From: Frateuria edaphi
Lineage (GTDB): Bacteria > Pseudomonadota > Gammaproteobacteria > Xanthomonadales > Rhodanobacteraceae
Direction of reading: 5' to 3'
DNA length: 64,000 nucleotides
Assembly (NCBI RefSeq): GCF_021117405.1
Contig: NZ_CP088251.1
Span: forward strand, 1,984,001 to 2,048,000
Shown: piece by piece, positions 17,334 through 26,028 of the stretch
Numbering within the stretch: the stretch's first letter is position 1
Layout of the letters: the number at the start of each line of letters is the position of its first letter
Notes under the pieces: model-generated
What the model was told of the DNA's origin: nothing
The model's input: only the letters and a program-made list of their open reading frames with translations
Database searches by the model: none
Translations under genes and position numbers: made by a program

Positions 17334-17353
17334 ACTTAGGTCAATACCTAAGT
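17334..17353 (-). promoter_or_regulatory. Putative ArsR operator palindrome
   Basis: ACTTAGGTCAATACCTAAGT is a perfect inverted repeat with 8-bp arms and a 4-bp centre, upstream of the ArsR-SRPBCC unit. On the minus strand it contains TTGACC, which could be the -35 element, so repressor binding would block the promoter. Confidence 0.7.
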
Positions 17354-17413
17354 TTGATTGCCGTCTCCAGGCTCGAGGCCTCTCGCGAGCCATCCGCAAA
17401 CCAGGCTGGGCCG

Positions 17414-17926
17414 TTATTCCGAATCGGCAACAAACAGCCGCACGTCGCGCTCCGACCCGGGAGCGCGAACCACGCCATTGCCCTGGAAGCCGAGCTTTTC
17501 CAACAGCCGGATGGACGAGGCGTTGTCCTCGTCCACGATCGCCAGCACGCGCGGTGCATCGAGCACGCCGCGCGCGTGGGCCATCACCGCGGAGGCCGCC
17601 TCCAGCGCGTATCCCATCCCGGCGTATTCGGGCAGGAAGGCATAGCCGATATCCATGTCGTCCAGGTAGTCGCGCCGGATCAGGCCCGCCATGCCGATGG
17701 CCGTGTCTTCGCCGCGCAGACCGACGCACCACAGTCCAAAGCCGTGGCGCTCGTAGCTGGCCATCGGCCCGGCCTGCAGGTAACCGCGGGCGGCATCCAG
17801 ATCGCGCACACCCTTGTCGCCGATGTACCGGACAAAGCCCGGATCGTTGAGCAGCCGCAGGATGAACGCGGCATCGTCCAGCGTGAACCGCCGCAACTGC
17901 AGCCGTTCGGTTTCCAGCACGACCAT
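17414..17926 (-). CDS. GNAT-family N-acetyltransferase (RimJ/RimL type)
   Basis: The product is 170 aa from the ATG preceded by AAGGGA. The pattern is that of acetyltransferase_3 proteins: ETERLQLRRFTLDDAAFI at the N-terminus, IGMAGLIRRDYL, DIGYAFLPEYAGMGYALEA (acetyl-CoA binding turn) and EDNASSIRLLEKLGFQG near the C-terminus. Related proteins acetylate N-terminal amines of ribosomal proteins or small amines; the substrate cannot be told here. It is a single gene, transcribed away from the VOC gene. Confidence 0.88.
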   Translation of the reverse strand: MVVLETERLQLRRFTLDDAAFILRLLNDPGFVRYIGDKGVRDLDAARGYLQAGPMASYERHGFGLWCVGLRGEDTAIGMAGLIRRDYLDDMDIGYAFLPEYAGMGYALEAASAVMAHARGVLDAPRVLAIVDEDNASSIRLLEKLGFQGNGVVRAPGSERDVRLFVADSE

Positions 17927-18098
17927 GGGGATTTCCCTTGAAGACGTTTCGGTGCCCGGACGCCTTTCGCACGGGCTGCCTGTCGGGGGTTCGGTGCCAC
18001 GGAAACGGCACGTGTCCATCGAATGTCCGCGAAGCCGGCCCCCCCAACGGATTAAGCTGCGTTCCGCACCACGACAGCCATAGTCCGGAGGTCATCCC

Positions 18099-18458
18099 AT
18101 GCCCCACGGAAAGATCTGCTACCTCGAAATCCCCGCGAACCGCGAGGAGGACTCCGCCGCGTTCTATGCCAGCATTTTCGGCTGGAAGACACGGCAGCGC
18201 GGCGACGGCAACCTGGCCTTCGACGACGCGGACGGCGTGAGCGGAACGTGGGTCAAGGCAGCCGACCGCACGCCGGACGAGCGGACCCGCGTCTACATCA
18301 TGGTGGACGACATCGTGCATGCGCTCCGGCAGATCGAAGCAGCGGGCGGCAGCGTATTGACGCCGCGCACGGAGATCGGGGCCGGCATGGGCGCCTTTGC
18401 GGCGTTCGCAGATCCGGTCGGCAACGAGTTCGGCCTGTACGAAGAGCCGTCAGGCTGA
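18099..18458 (+). CDS. VOC-family (glyoxalase/bleomycin-resistance-like) protein
   Basis: The 119-aa protein forms one VOC domain: KICYLEIPANREEDSAAFYA, FGWKTRQRGDGNLAFDD, VYIMVDDIVHALRQIEAAGG and AFADPVGNEFGLYE. Possible metal ligands are the glutamates in YLEIP and EFGLYE. This single-domain form probably dimerises. Substrate unknown. It is divergent from the GNAT gene. Confidence 0.88.
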   Translation: MPHGKICYLEIPANREEDSAAFYASIFGWKTRQRGDGNLAFDDADGVSGTWVKAADRTPDERTRVYIMVDDIVHALRQIEAAGGSVLTPRTEIGAGMGAFAAFADPVGNEFGLYEEPSG

Positions 18459-18815
18459 TTCCAGGAATCGGCTCGGAGCCGACCCGGGTTTTGTTGCGCT
18501 CTTCTCTTCCAGATGCGAGCCAGCTCGCGCTTGGGACGTACGACCTCCGCAACCCGGGAATGACCAGAACGTTCCAGCCGGGCGTCCACTTGCAGGGCCG
18601 GTTCCGGCAGATACCGACATCCATCGACAGCGCCAACGCCGCAAGCCTGCCTCGTCGAGAAGATGCGTCGCTTCACGCTTGCAACCGCCCAGGGAGCTGC
18701 CGCTGACCCTCTGACACGTCCCGTCGATGGCTCCTCCAAGGTGTCCGTCGAGGGCTGCCTCAACTGGGTCCCGCGTCGCCGGTCCGCGCAACGCGTGGCC
18801 ACATCGCGCCAAAAG
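18459..18815 (+). other. 357-bp intergenic region without recognised content
   Basis: No coding frame with a ribosome site or family feature, no hairpin with T-run and no repeat was recognised. It precedes the conserved leader of the beta-helix gene. Confidence 0.45.
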
Positions 18816-19017
18816 TCTCTCCGGCCTTTGTGTGATGCGGTTCTCAGCCGCCCCGGCGGACTTTCGGGGCGCCCGGGCCCTTTTTGCCAACGTGGTCATA
18901 AATCTGCCATTCAGGTTGGTCTGTCGAGCTTGCTCAGGCTTGTGAAGGCTGTGCATTTTTGTCGTGAGCTTCGCGTGACGAAGTTTGACCCGACAAAGAC
19001 CTGAGACCTGCCTAAAA
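18816..19017 (+). promoter_or_regulatory. Conserved leader of beta-helix gene, copy 1
   Basis: About 200 bp before the ATG at 19018 closely match 35469-35670 before the paralogous gene. Shared blocks include GTGTGATGCGGTT, TGTCGAGCTTGCTCAGGC, GAGCTTCGCGTGACGAAGT, CCCGACAAAGACC and GAGACCTGCCTAAAAATG. The AGCTTCG-CGTGA-CGAAGTT block can form a hairpin. No normal Shine-Dalgarno is seen before the ATG, so the leader may also control translation. Confidence 0.6.
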
Positions 19018-20199
19018 ATGAACGTTTCCGTTAAAAACCAGAAGCTTGCGACCGTTTCTCGTACGTCCGTCACTGCGAAGCGCTTTGTGAAGAAGCCGTT
19101 GATGCTCGCATTCACCGCGCTGGCCCTTTCGGCCGTCGCTGCGCCCTCGTTTGCGGCCAACTGGTGGAACCCCAAGCCGCATACCGTCATCGGCAGCGCC
19201 TATGTGGATGTGCACAAGTTCGGTGCCCTGGGCAACGGCGTGCATGACGACACTGCCGCCATCCAGGCCGCCGTCGACTCGCTGCCGACCAGCGGCGGCA
19301 CCGTCTTCGTGCCGGCCGGCCACTACATGGTCAACGCCACCAAGCCGATCAAGCTGCGCTCGCACACCCGCCTGAAGATGGATCCGACCGCCACCCTGGA
19401 AGTGATCCCGACCAGCGCCGGCCGCTACATGGTGATCCAGGTCTACAACGCGACCGACGTGCGCGTGGTCGGCGGCAACCTGATCGGCGACCGCGCCAAG
19501 CACAAGGGCACCTCGGGCGAGTGGGGCTACGGCGTCAACGTCACGGCGTCGACCAACGTCGTGCTGAAGAACATCAAGATCTCCAACTTCTGGGGCGACG
19601 GCATCTGGATCGGCGCCAAGGACGTCAAGCGCGTGCACGTGCGTTCGGACTACGTGACCGTCAACGGCGTCGTGTCCAGCAACAACCGCCGCCAGGGCCT
19701 GTCGATCGGCCCGGCCCAGCACGTGTACATCGTCAACAGCACCTTCCAGAACACCAACGGCACGCTGCCGGAGGCGGGCATCGACATCGAGCCGATGACC
19801 GAAGGCCAGACCAACACCATCCGCCTGGAGAACAACACCTTCGCCGGCAACAACGGCAACGGCATCGAAATGCACGCCCACATCTCCGACATCGCGATCG
19901 TCGGCAACACGATGAAGGGCAACCGCGGCTTCGGCGTGCTGGGTGTGTCCGCCCCGGGCGTCACCGTCACCGGCAACACCATGACCGAGAACGGCCTGGC
20001 GGGCGTGCGCCCCAGTGGCAAGTCGCACGACTGGTCGATCACCGGCAACACGCTCAAGTACAACAGCACCCGCTACATGTCCGCGACCAAGGACGGCGGC
20101 TCGCTGAGCCGTGACATCCAGTTCGGCGCGAACGTGTACAACATCAAGGTGTCGAACAACATCTTCTCCAACGCCAAGTACAACACCTATACCCGCTAA
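19018..20199 (+). CDS. Secreted right-handed beta-helix protein (pectate-lyase-like), copy 1
   Basis: The product is 393 aa. A long basic N-terminal region precedes the hydrophobic core of a signal peptide (KKPLMLAFTALALSAVAAPS), with cleavage near FAANWW. KFGALGNGVHDDTAAIQAAV near residue 65 is the hallmark N-terminus of pectate-lyase-superfamily/GH28-like beta-helix proteins. Repeated Asn-rich turns (NNTFAGNNGNGIEMH, GNTMKGNRGFGV, GNTMTENGLAGV) form the parallel beta-helix. It probably binds or cleaves a polysaccharide; catalytic residues cannot be assigned. It is a paralogue of 35671-36855, with the same leader and terminator type. Confidence 0.85.
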   Translation: MNVSVKNQKLATVSRTSVTAKRFVKKPLMLAFTALALSAVAAPSFAANWWNPKPHTVIGSAYVDVHKFGALGNGVHDDTAAIQAAVDSLPTSGGTVFVPAGHYMVNATKPIKLRSHTRLKMDPTATLEVIPTSAGRYMVIQVYNATDVRVVGGNLIGDRAKHKGTSGEWGYGVNVTASTNVVLKNIKISNFWGDGIWIGAKDVKRVHVRSDYVTVNGVVSSNNRRQGLSIGPAQHVYIVNSTFQNTNGTLPEAGIDIEPMTEGQTNTIRLENNTFAGNNGNGIEMHAHISDIAIVGNTMKGNRGFGVLGVSAPGVTVTGNTMTENGLAGVRPSGKSHDWSITGNTLKYNSTRYMSATKDGGSLSRDIQFGANVYNIKVSNNIFSNAKYNTYTR

Positions 20200-20222
20200 G
20201 CAGCACCTGCCGGGAACGCAAC

Positions 20223-20252
20223 GGGGCAGCCTTTTGGCTGCCCCTTTTTTTT
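20223..20252 (+). terminator. Rho-independent terminator of beta-helix gene 1
   Basis: The stem GGGGCAGCC / GGCTGCCCC with a TTTT loop is followed by eight T residues. The same stem sequence terminates the paralogue at 36879-36908. Confidence 0.95.
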
Positions 20253-20275
20253 GTCTTCGCTTTCCTTCGCGAGAC

Positions 20276-21187
20276 CTATGGCGCCAATCCGGCCAGCCAG
20301 GCAAGCACCGTCTTCGACAGTTCGGTACGCATGTCCGAATAGGCGTGATCGGTGGCCAGGTGCGTGGTGGTTACATGGCCGTCGCCCGCCTTGCGCAGCC
20401 CGTCGACGAAAGCATCGTTGTAGTTGGCCAGGCCGTCGTCGGAGGTGACTACAAGCACGTTGCGGTCCTTCAGTGCGGGCGCCTTGGCGGTGAACACCCA
20501 ATCGGCGGCGTGCGCGGCCACCTGCTGCGCGAGACCATCGGGCGTGCAGCCGTGCAGCGGGGCCATGCCCTCGTCGGCCAAGGCGGCGGCCATTTTTCCG
20601 GTCGCGCCCGCGCTGGCGTTGTCGCGGCGCAAATGCTGGTACTCCCCACCGAGATCGCCGCCGGAAATCACACCGATGGCCCTGACGCGGGGATCGGCCG
20701 CGGCTGCCTGGATCGCCATGAAGCCGCCCATGCTATGGCCAATCAGCACGATGCGCGCGGGGTCCAGCCGCAGCTTCCTCGCCACGGCCGGTTGCCGCAG
20801 GTAAGCCAATGCCGATGCGACATCCTCGATGCCGTGGCTGAAGGAGAAATCGCCGGGTGTACCCCATGACCCGCGGTAGTTGAAATAGAGCACGTCCCAG
20901 CCGGCGCGACGGATGTCCTGCGCAAGGTCCAGGTTGCGTTCGTTGCCAGGGAAGCCGTGGAGCAGGATCACCGCCGGGTGCGGGCCGGTACCTGCGGCGA
21001 CGTACACCAGCGCATTCATCCGTTGGCCGTGGCTGGGGATTCCCATCGTCTCCATCGACGCGCGTTTTCCAGCCGCCGATGGACCGTGTCCGGCGGCGGG
21101 CGCCGGATGTGTCTGCGGACTGGCGATGCAGGTCAGGCTGAGAAGGAAACAGACGGCCAGAAGGCCTTGTCGCGCGTGCTTGTTCAT
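20276..21187 (-). CDS. Secreted alpha/beta hydrolase (dienelactone-hydrolase-like)
   Basis: The product is 303 aa, starting at the ATG behind GGGAGG, with a signal peptide (MNKHARQGLLAVCFLLSLTC) that may end in a lipobox-like LTCIA. The fold is clear: AVILLHGFPGNERN (oxyanion), GWDVLYFNYRGSWG, nucleophile elbow LIGHSMGGFMA near residue 150, the acid probably in VTSDDGLANYND, and the histidine in ATDHAYSD near residue 280. The substrate is unknown; an ester or peptide is likely. The longer in-frame start at 21289 lacks a ribosome site. Confidence 0.85.
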   Translation of the reverse strand: MNKHARQGLLAVCFLLSLTCIASPQTHPAPAAGHGPSAAGKRASMETMGIPSHGQRMNALVYVAAGTGPHPAVILLHGFPGNERNLDLAQDIRRAGWDVLYFNYRGSWGTPGDFSFSHGIEDVASALAYLRQPAVARKLRLDPARIVLIGHSMGGFMAIQAAAADPRVRAIGVISGGDLGGEYQHLRRDNASAGATGKMAAALADEGMAPLHGCTPDGLAQQVAAHAADWVFTAKAPALKDRNVLVVTSDDGLANYNDAFVDGLRKAGDGHVTTTHLATDHAYSDMRTELSKTVLAWLAGLAP

Positions 21188-21401
21188 GCGTCCTCCCGTG
21201 CGGAGCGGGCTGTCCGAGCGGCGCGTTAGCCGCGCCGACCTGCGTTCGGGCGAAAGACTACAGGTTTCGACCCGAGCGGATACCGGCACGATGCGCGATC
21301 GAAGCCGGCTCTGACGTCACGCCGCCCGGACGCTGGCGCCAGTCTCCGGAGCGCGCGTCACTTCACTCCCGACGACACCAGGGACGCCGACCCGTGGCTG
21401 C

Positions 21402-21845
21402 TCAATTGATGATCTCTCCCATGCCGCCTTCGACCCGACGCCTCAGTTCCCGGATGAACTCCGCGTCGTATGGCTCCCAGCGTTCAAGCTCGCCCACGAT
21501 CCTCAGCGGCGACGCGCTCCGGTACGACCGTGTCGGGTTGCCGCGGAACTTCTTGTCCGTGACGTTCGGGTCGTCTTCGAATGTTCCGGTCGGCACGATG
21601 ACATAGACCCGCGGCCTGCCTTCGCCCCGCGCCATCTCCGCGGCCAGACCGGCGCCCTTCGGCACGGCAGTGAAGTACACATGGTTCATCACGATCCGCT
21701 CGTCGTAATTGGAGACGAACCCGGCAGTCAGCAGGTCGCCGACCGAAAGGTCCGCCCGGGTCCCGTGATAGAACGGCCCTTCCACCCGGCAGCAGTTGTC
21801 GTGCGAAACCGGAACCCACTCGTCGTCATGCATCGTCCGGCGCAC
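21402..21845 (-). CDS. arr: Rifamycin ADP-ribosyltransferase Arr
   Basis: The 147-aa protein matches the whole length of Arr enzymes: VPVSHDNCCRVEGPFYHGT at the N-terminus, DLLTAGFVSNYD, HVYFTA, GRPRVYVIVPTG, FEDDPNVTDKKFRGNPT and SYRSASPLRIVGELERWEPY. Arr transfers ADP-ribose from NAD+ to rifampicin, giving high-level resistance. A GTG start with AGGAAG 7 bases upstream is preferred; an ATG at 21833 is the alternative. No integron attC site or transposon is seen around it, so this looks like a resident chromosomal copy. Confidence 0.92.
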   Translation of the reverse strand: MRRTMHDDEWVPVSHDNCCRVEGPFYHGTRADLSVGDLLTAGFVSNYDERIVMNHVYFTAVPKGAGLAAEMARGEGRPRVYVIVPTGTFEDDPNVTDKKFRGNPTRSYRSASPLRIVGELERWEPYDAEFIRELRRRVEGGMGEIIN

Positions 21846-21936
21846 CCACGCTTCCTGCCCGATCGGCAGGGCGGCGATCCTAGGTCACGCGGCGAGCCTT
21901 GCCGCAAGCCCCGCTGGCTGATATAAATTTTTGGTG

Positions 21937-21965
21937 GGAGGCGTAGGTGCGCCTCCTTTTTTTTT
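21937..21965 (+). terminator. Plus-strand terminator with no plus-strand gene before it
   Basis: A 7-bp perfect stem (GGAGGCG / CGCCTCC) with a TAGGTG loop is followed by nine T residues on the plus strand. The genes on both sides are on the minus strand, and no plus-strand gene ends here. It could be the 3' end of a small RNA or an antisense barrier. Confidence 0.7.
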
Positions 21966-22082
21966 GCGCGTCGGCGCCGCTATGCGACTCGTGAGCTCGA
22001 ACGAAAGCTGCGACTGTGCATCGACCTTTCGAAAGGGGCCCAAGCTACACGGGCCTTCTCCCCTCGTCCGCTCGAATGGCAG

Positions 22083-24737
22083 TCAGTCCCGCTGGAACAT
22101 GACGCGCTCGGGCTGATGCAGCGAAAAGCCCTGGGCCATGTCGACGCCAAGATCGCGCAACGACGCCATGACCGCCTCGTCCGTCACCCACTCGGCGACC
22201 ACCACCAGGCCCAACCGGTGTGCGATGTCGCTTACCGCCCGCACCATCGCATGGCTGATCGGATCACTGAGCATGTCGCGGATGAAGCTGCCATCGATCT
22301 TGAGGATGTCCACCGGCAGGTGCTTGAGATAGGAGAACGAAGACATGCCCACGCCGAAGTCGTCCAGGGCGACGCGGCAACCGGCATCGCGCAGCCGGGT
22401 CACGAAGCGGATGACGTCGGCCAACTTGCGTACCGCCACCGTTTCGGTGATCTCGAAACACACGCGCTCGGGCGCCACGTGATGCAAGCGCAGCAGCTCG
22501 ACGATCCGCTCGGCCAGCGTTTCATCGTCGATGCTGGCGCCGGAAAGGTTGATCGCCACCATGCGCAGCGCCGCCCCCGCCGGATGCAATCGGTTGACGT
22601 TCGCCAGCGCGGTCTCGATCACCCAGCGATCGATCAGCGGCATCAGGCCATAACGCTCTGCCGCGGGAATGAACGCCCCGGGGGACACCAAGTCGCCGTG
22701 TTCGTCGCGAAAGCGAAGCAGGAGCTCGACGTGGATCCCCGCCGGTTCGGCGCCTAGCGCACGAACCTCCTGGTAGGTCAGCACGAAACGCTGCTCCTGC
22801 ACCGCCCAGCGCAGACGATTGGCCCACTCCATCTCGCCGCGCCGCAGCGCGCTCTGCTCGTCCCGTTCGGAGTAGAAGTGCACGCGGTTGCGCCCCTGCT
22901 CCTTGGCCATGTAGCAGGCGGTGTCGGCGGCGGCGAGCAACTCCGCCAACGGCGTGCCGGGACGATCGATCATGACGGCGCCCACGCTGATGCTCGCCAT
23001 GTAGCTCTTGGTCTCCCAGACGAAGACGAAGCCGTCCAGGCCCCGGCGCAGGTGTTCGGCCAGCTCCGCGGCGTGCGCGGGCGTATCCAGTCCCGCCAGG
23101 ATCACGCCGAATTCGTCGCCTCCCAGCCGCGCGAGAACGTGTTCTTCGCCCAGCCGCGCGCGCATCACCGTCGCCAGTTGCAGCAAAAGCTGGTCACCTG
23201 CCACGTGCCCGGAGGTGTCGTTGACCAGCTTGAACTGGTCCAGGTCGATGAAAAGCACCGCGGCATACGGTGGTGATTCGCGAACGTCCTGGGTCACCCG
23301 CTGCAGGCGACGTTCGAATTCGCGCCGGTTGATCAGTCCGGTGAGTTCGTCGTGCGTCGCCTGGTAACCGAGCAGTTCGGTCAGCGCGCGCTGCTCGGTC
23401 ACGTCGCTGGCGACCATCGCCCATTGCGGACGTCCATCGAGCATCAACCAGGACATCGACACGCTGGCCCAGAAGCGTCCGCCGGATGCGTCGTGAAGGG
23501 CCAGCTCGACCGCGCCGGTCTCGGGACTGGCCAGGCGCCGTTCCACCTCGACCTCGTCCACCTCCAGCACCGAGGCCAATGGACTCCCCGCGAGGCTCTC
23601 CCCAAGGCGCCCTCGCGCGGCCTGGTTGGCGTAGACGATGCGCCCGTCCGCGGCATCGGCCAGCACCACGAGCGCGGGAAGCAGTTCGTTGAGGGTGCGA
23701 AAGCGCTCCTCGCTTTCCTGGTAGCGCTCACCCAGGCGCCGCCCCAGTTCCACGGCGCGACGCCGCGTGTCGGTCAGCGACCAGACCAGCAGGCCGAGCA
23801 ACACGCTGGCAAGTATCCCGGCGGGCGCCACCGATTGCGGCCAGGGCGGACTGCCGGCCGCCTCCGTCGGAAAGACCGCCAGTTCCCAGATGCGTCCCCC
23901 GAATGGCAGGCGGTGGACGATCGAGGGCGCCGCTCCTGGCGCGCCGCCATGGGAGTCGAAAAGCGGGACGTGCGGCCGCCGGGTGATGTCCGTCACCGAG
24001 ATGCGCGCCGCATTCAGCAGCGGTGCCGGCAGGCCCGTCCGGATCAGGTCGGCGATCCGGAAGGAGATCGCGATGGAACCGCGCAGCCGTTGCCGGCGCA
24101 CCGCTGGCGAATCGAGCGAATCGCCGGGCCCGAAGTCGGGCAACCGCAACGTGATGCCCTGCCTGCGCCCGCTGGTGCCCAGGTCCTGTACCAGCGGAAA
24201 GGGCTCCGACACGGCCAGCCGGTCCGTGTCGCGCGATTGGAGCAAGGCCTGCATGTTGGCCGGCTGGTCGACGACGTCCAGCCCCAGCAGGTTGCGATTG
24301 CCATCCAGCGGCGCGACCAGCGTGGTCGGGAAATGGTCGCCGTCGGATCGCGGCTCGCGGACGACGTACGCCACGGCGAGCAGGCTGGGAAAGTCCCGGC
24401 GCGGATCCAGGTTGTCATACACGCGCGCGAACTGACCCGCATCCATCTTCCCCGAGACCAGGAACATCGTCTGCAGGGATCGCAGCAGCAGTTCGGCCGA
24501 GCGTAGCTTCGCCCGCAGCTGGACCACGCCCTTTTCCGCTTCGGCCACCACGGCATCGCGCTGCGCCGCCTGCCACTGCCGCGCCTGGATCCGGTACAGC
24601 CACAACGTCAGTAGAAGGCCGCAGCCGACCGCGATCAGTCCCCAGAGCACGCCGGGCACCCGGCTGGCCAGTGGCAGGGCATCCTGTTCGACGACTTGCG
24701 GCGCAAGGAGACGTCGGTCGGTCGATTTCGGTGGCAC
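22083..24737 (-). CDS. CHASE-PAS-GGDEF-EAL cyclic-di-GMP protein
   Basis: The product is 884 aa from the GTG that follows GAGGGG; an in-frame ATG at 24791 is possible but has no site. Order: TM helix near residues 30-50, a periplasmic CHASE-type sensor (about 90-270), a second TM near 302-320, a PAS domain (about 335-450), GGDEF with intact RLGGDEFGVI near residue 537, and EAL. The EAL signature reads ELL (HVELLLRF), but INLSGAS, FEITET, LDDFGVG, LKIDGSFI and the MAQGFS glutamine are present, so phosphodiesterase activity is plausible. It could both make and degrade c-di-GMP. It appears monocistronic. Confidence 0.9.
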   Translation of the reverse strand: MPPKSTDRRLLAPQVVEQDALPLASRVPGVLWGLIAVGCGLLLTLWLYRIQARQWQAAQRDAVVAEAEKGVVQLRAKLRSAELLLRSLQTMFLVSGKMDAGQFARVYDNLDPRRDFPSLLAVAYVVREPRSDGDHFPTTLVAPLDGNRNLLGLDVVDQPANMQALLQSRDTDRLAVSEPFPLVQDLGTSGRRQGITLRLPDFGPGDSLDSPAVRRQRLRGSIAISFRIADLIRTGLPAPLLNAARISVTDITRRPHVPLFDSHGGAPGAAPSIVHRLPFGGRIWELAVFPTEAAGSPPWPQSVAPAGILASVLLGLLVWSLTDTRRRAVELGRRLGERYQESEERFRTLNELLPALVVLADAADGRIVYANQAARGRLGESLAGSPLASVLEVDEVEVERRLASPETGAVELALHDASGGRFWASVSMSWLMLDGRPQWAMVASDVTEQRALTELLGYQATHDELTGLINRREFERRLQRVTQDVRESPPYAAVLFIDLDQFKLVNDTSGHVAGDQLLLQLATVMRARLGEEHVLARLGGDEFGVILAGLDTPAHAAELAEHLRRGLDGFVFVWETKSYMASISVGAVMIDRPGTPLAELLAAADTACYMAKEQGRNRVHFYSERDEQSALRRGEMEWANRLRWAVQEQRFVLTYQEVRALGAEPAGIHVELLLRFRDEHGDLVSPGAFIPAAERYGLMPLIDRWVIETALANVNRLHPAGAALRMVAINLSGASIDDETLAERIVELLRLHHVAPERVCFEITETVAVRKLADVIRFVTRLRDAGCRVALDDFGVGMSSFSYLKHLPVDILKIDGSFIRDMLSDPISHAMVRAVSDIAHRLGLVVVAEWVTDEAVMASLRDLGVDMAQGFSLHQPERVMFQRD

Positions 24738-25073
24738 GAATTCCCCTCGGCAAGCCCCGGTCCGCCAAGCTACGGCGGGCTCCGCGATCATATCCCGGGA
24801 AAGTGAGGGTTCCGGGAACACGGCCACGGAAAGAAAGCGCCGCGCGAAACCTTCCACGGTTGCAAGCGCCACGACAGGTTTCGAGCCGCCGAAAACGCGC
24901 ACGCTGTCCGTCCGTTTTTCCTTCTCCGCCCCAGGGTTCTCGGGGTGTCCTTCGGCACGTGCCCGGCTTCCCCATCGATCGATAGCCTGCGTCGCCGACC
25001 GCGGGTTGGCGTGCCGGCGACCTTGCGCCCGGGACGGCGCACGGATACAAGTCTCGAACCCTGGGAGTTCACG
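24738..25073 (+). other. 336-bp divergent intergenic region
   Basis: It separates the minus-strand c-di-GMP gene from the plus-strand DUF4386 gene. No hairpin with a T-run, repeat or family-bearing frame was seen. If the ATG at 24791 is the true start of the c-di-GMP gene, the region is shorter. Confidence 0.45.
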
Positions 25074-25823
25074 ATGGCCACTCCAGCGAATGGAACATCG
25101 CCACAGGTCTATGCGCGGATCGCCGGCCTGCTTTACATCGTCCTCATCATCGCCGGCGCGCTCGGGGAGATCTTCATCCGGAGCAGGCTGGTGGTACCCG
25201 GTGATGCAGCCGCCACTGCCGGCAACATCCTGGGCTCGCCATCGCTGTGGCGCCTGGGCATCGCCGGCGACCTGGTCATGCACGTGTGTGACGTGTTCGT
25301 CATGTGGGCGCTTTACCTGCTGCTCCGGCCGGTCAGCCGCAACCTCGCCCTGCTGAACTTGCTGCTCAATCTCATCCAGACGGCCGTGCTGGTGGCCAAC
25401 AAGATCATCTTGCTGGTGCCGCTGTTCCTGCTGGGAGATGCGGCCTACCCCAAGGCCTTCGACCAGGCCCAGCTGCAGGCCTGGTCGTACCTGGCGATCA
25501 AGCTGCACGATTACGGCTTCGGTATCGGGCTCATCTTCTTCGGATGTGTTTGTCTGCTCGAGGGCTATCTGATCCGCACTTCGCGCTATCTGCCGAAGCT
25601 GATCGGCGTGCTCATGCAGATTGCGGGCGCCTGTTACCTGATCAACAGCTTTGCCCTGCTGCTCGCGCCCCACCTGGAGGCGCGTCTGTTCCCCGCGATC
25701 ATGGTGCCGTGCCTCCTCGCCGAGCTATCGCTGGCGTTGTGGCTGCTGATCAGGGGCGTGGACGAGGCCGAGTGGCGGAAGCGGGCAGGCATGGGCTCGC
25801 CAGCTTCGGCCGTTGGTGTCTGA
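25074..25823 (+). CDS. DUF4386 integral membrane protein, copy 1
   Basis: The product is 249 aa, started at the ATG 6 bases after GGGAG. It begins YARIAGLLYIVLIIAGALGE and contains about seven hydrophobic helices, with the family segments LWRLGIAGDLVMHVCDVFV and DYGFGIGLIFFGCVCLLEGY. DUF4386 proteins are inner-membrane proteins of unknown function. A related but frame-disrupted copy lies at 39460-40169. The last residues (RKRAGMGSPASAVGV) are hydrophilic. Confidence 0.9.
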   Translation: MATPANGTSPQVYARIAGLLYIVLIIAGALGEIFIRSRLVVPGDAAATAGNILGSPSLWRLGIAGDLVMHVCDVFVMWALYLLLRPVSRNLALLNLLLNLIQTAVLVANKIILLVPLFLLGDAAYPKAFDQAQLQAWSYLAIKLHDYGFGIGLIFFGCVCLLEGYLIRTSRYLPKLIGVLMQIAGACYLINSFALLLAPHLEARLFPAIMVPCLLAELSLALWLLIRGVDEAEWRKRAGMGSPASAVGV

Positions 25824-26028
25824 TTCTGCCGCGGCTGAGGTCCAGGCCGCTGCGGCCCTGGGCGATCGCCCGAAAAGGGCTTGCCGCTTTGCCCTGTTTC
25901 GCCAGCCACTGGTTCGCGCGCGGCAAGGCCGAGGCTGCCTTCATCGAAGTGCAGCGCGTGACTCACACGATCCCAACCGTGGGTTGCGCAGTCTTGGCAT
26001 ACACGCGACGCGCGAGAGGCGGGGCCCG

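Noticed and set aside
19012-20304. A 430-codon minus-strand frame over beta-helix gene 1 and a similar one over gene 2
   Set aside because: Both are His/Val/Asp/Ala-rich mirror frames of the beta-helix coding sequence and have no ribosome site.
22083-25673. N-terminal extension of the c-di-GMP protein to 1196 aa
   Set aside because: The added residues overlap the DUF4386 gene antisense and are low-complexity; the GTG at 24737 has a good ribosome site before the first membrane helix.
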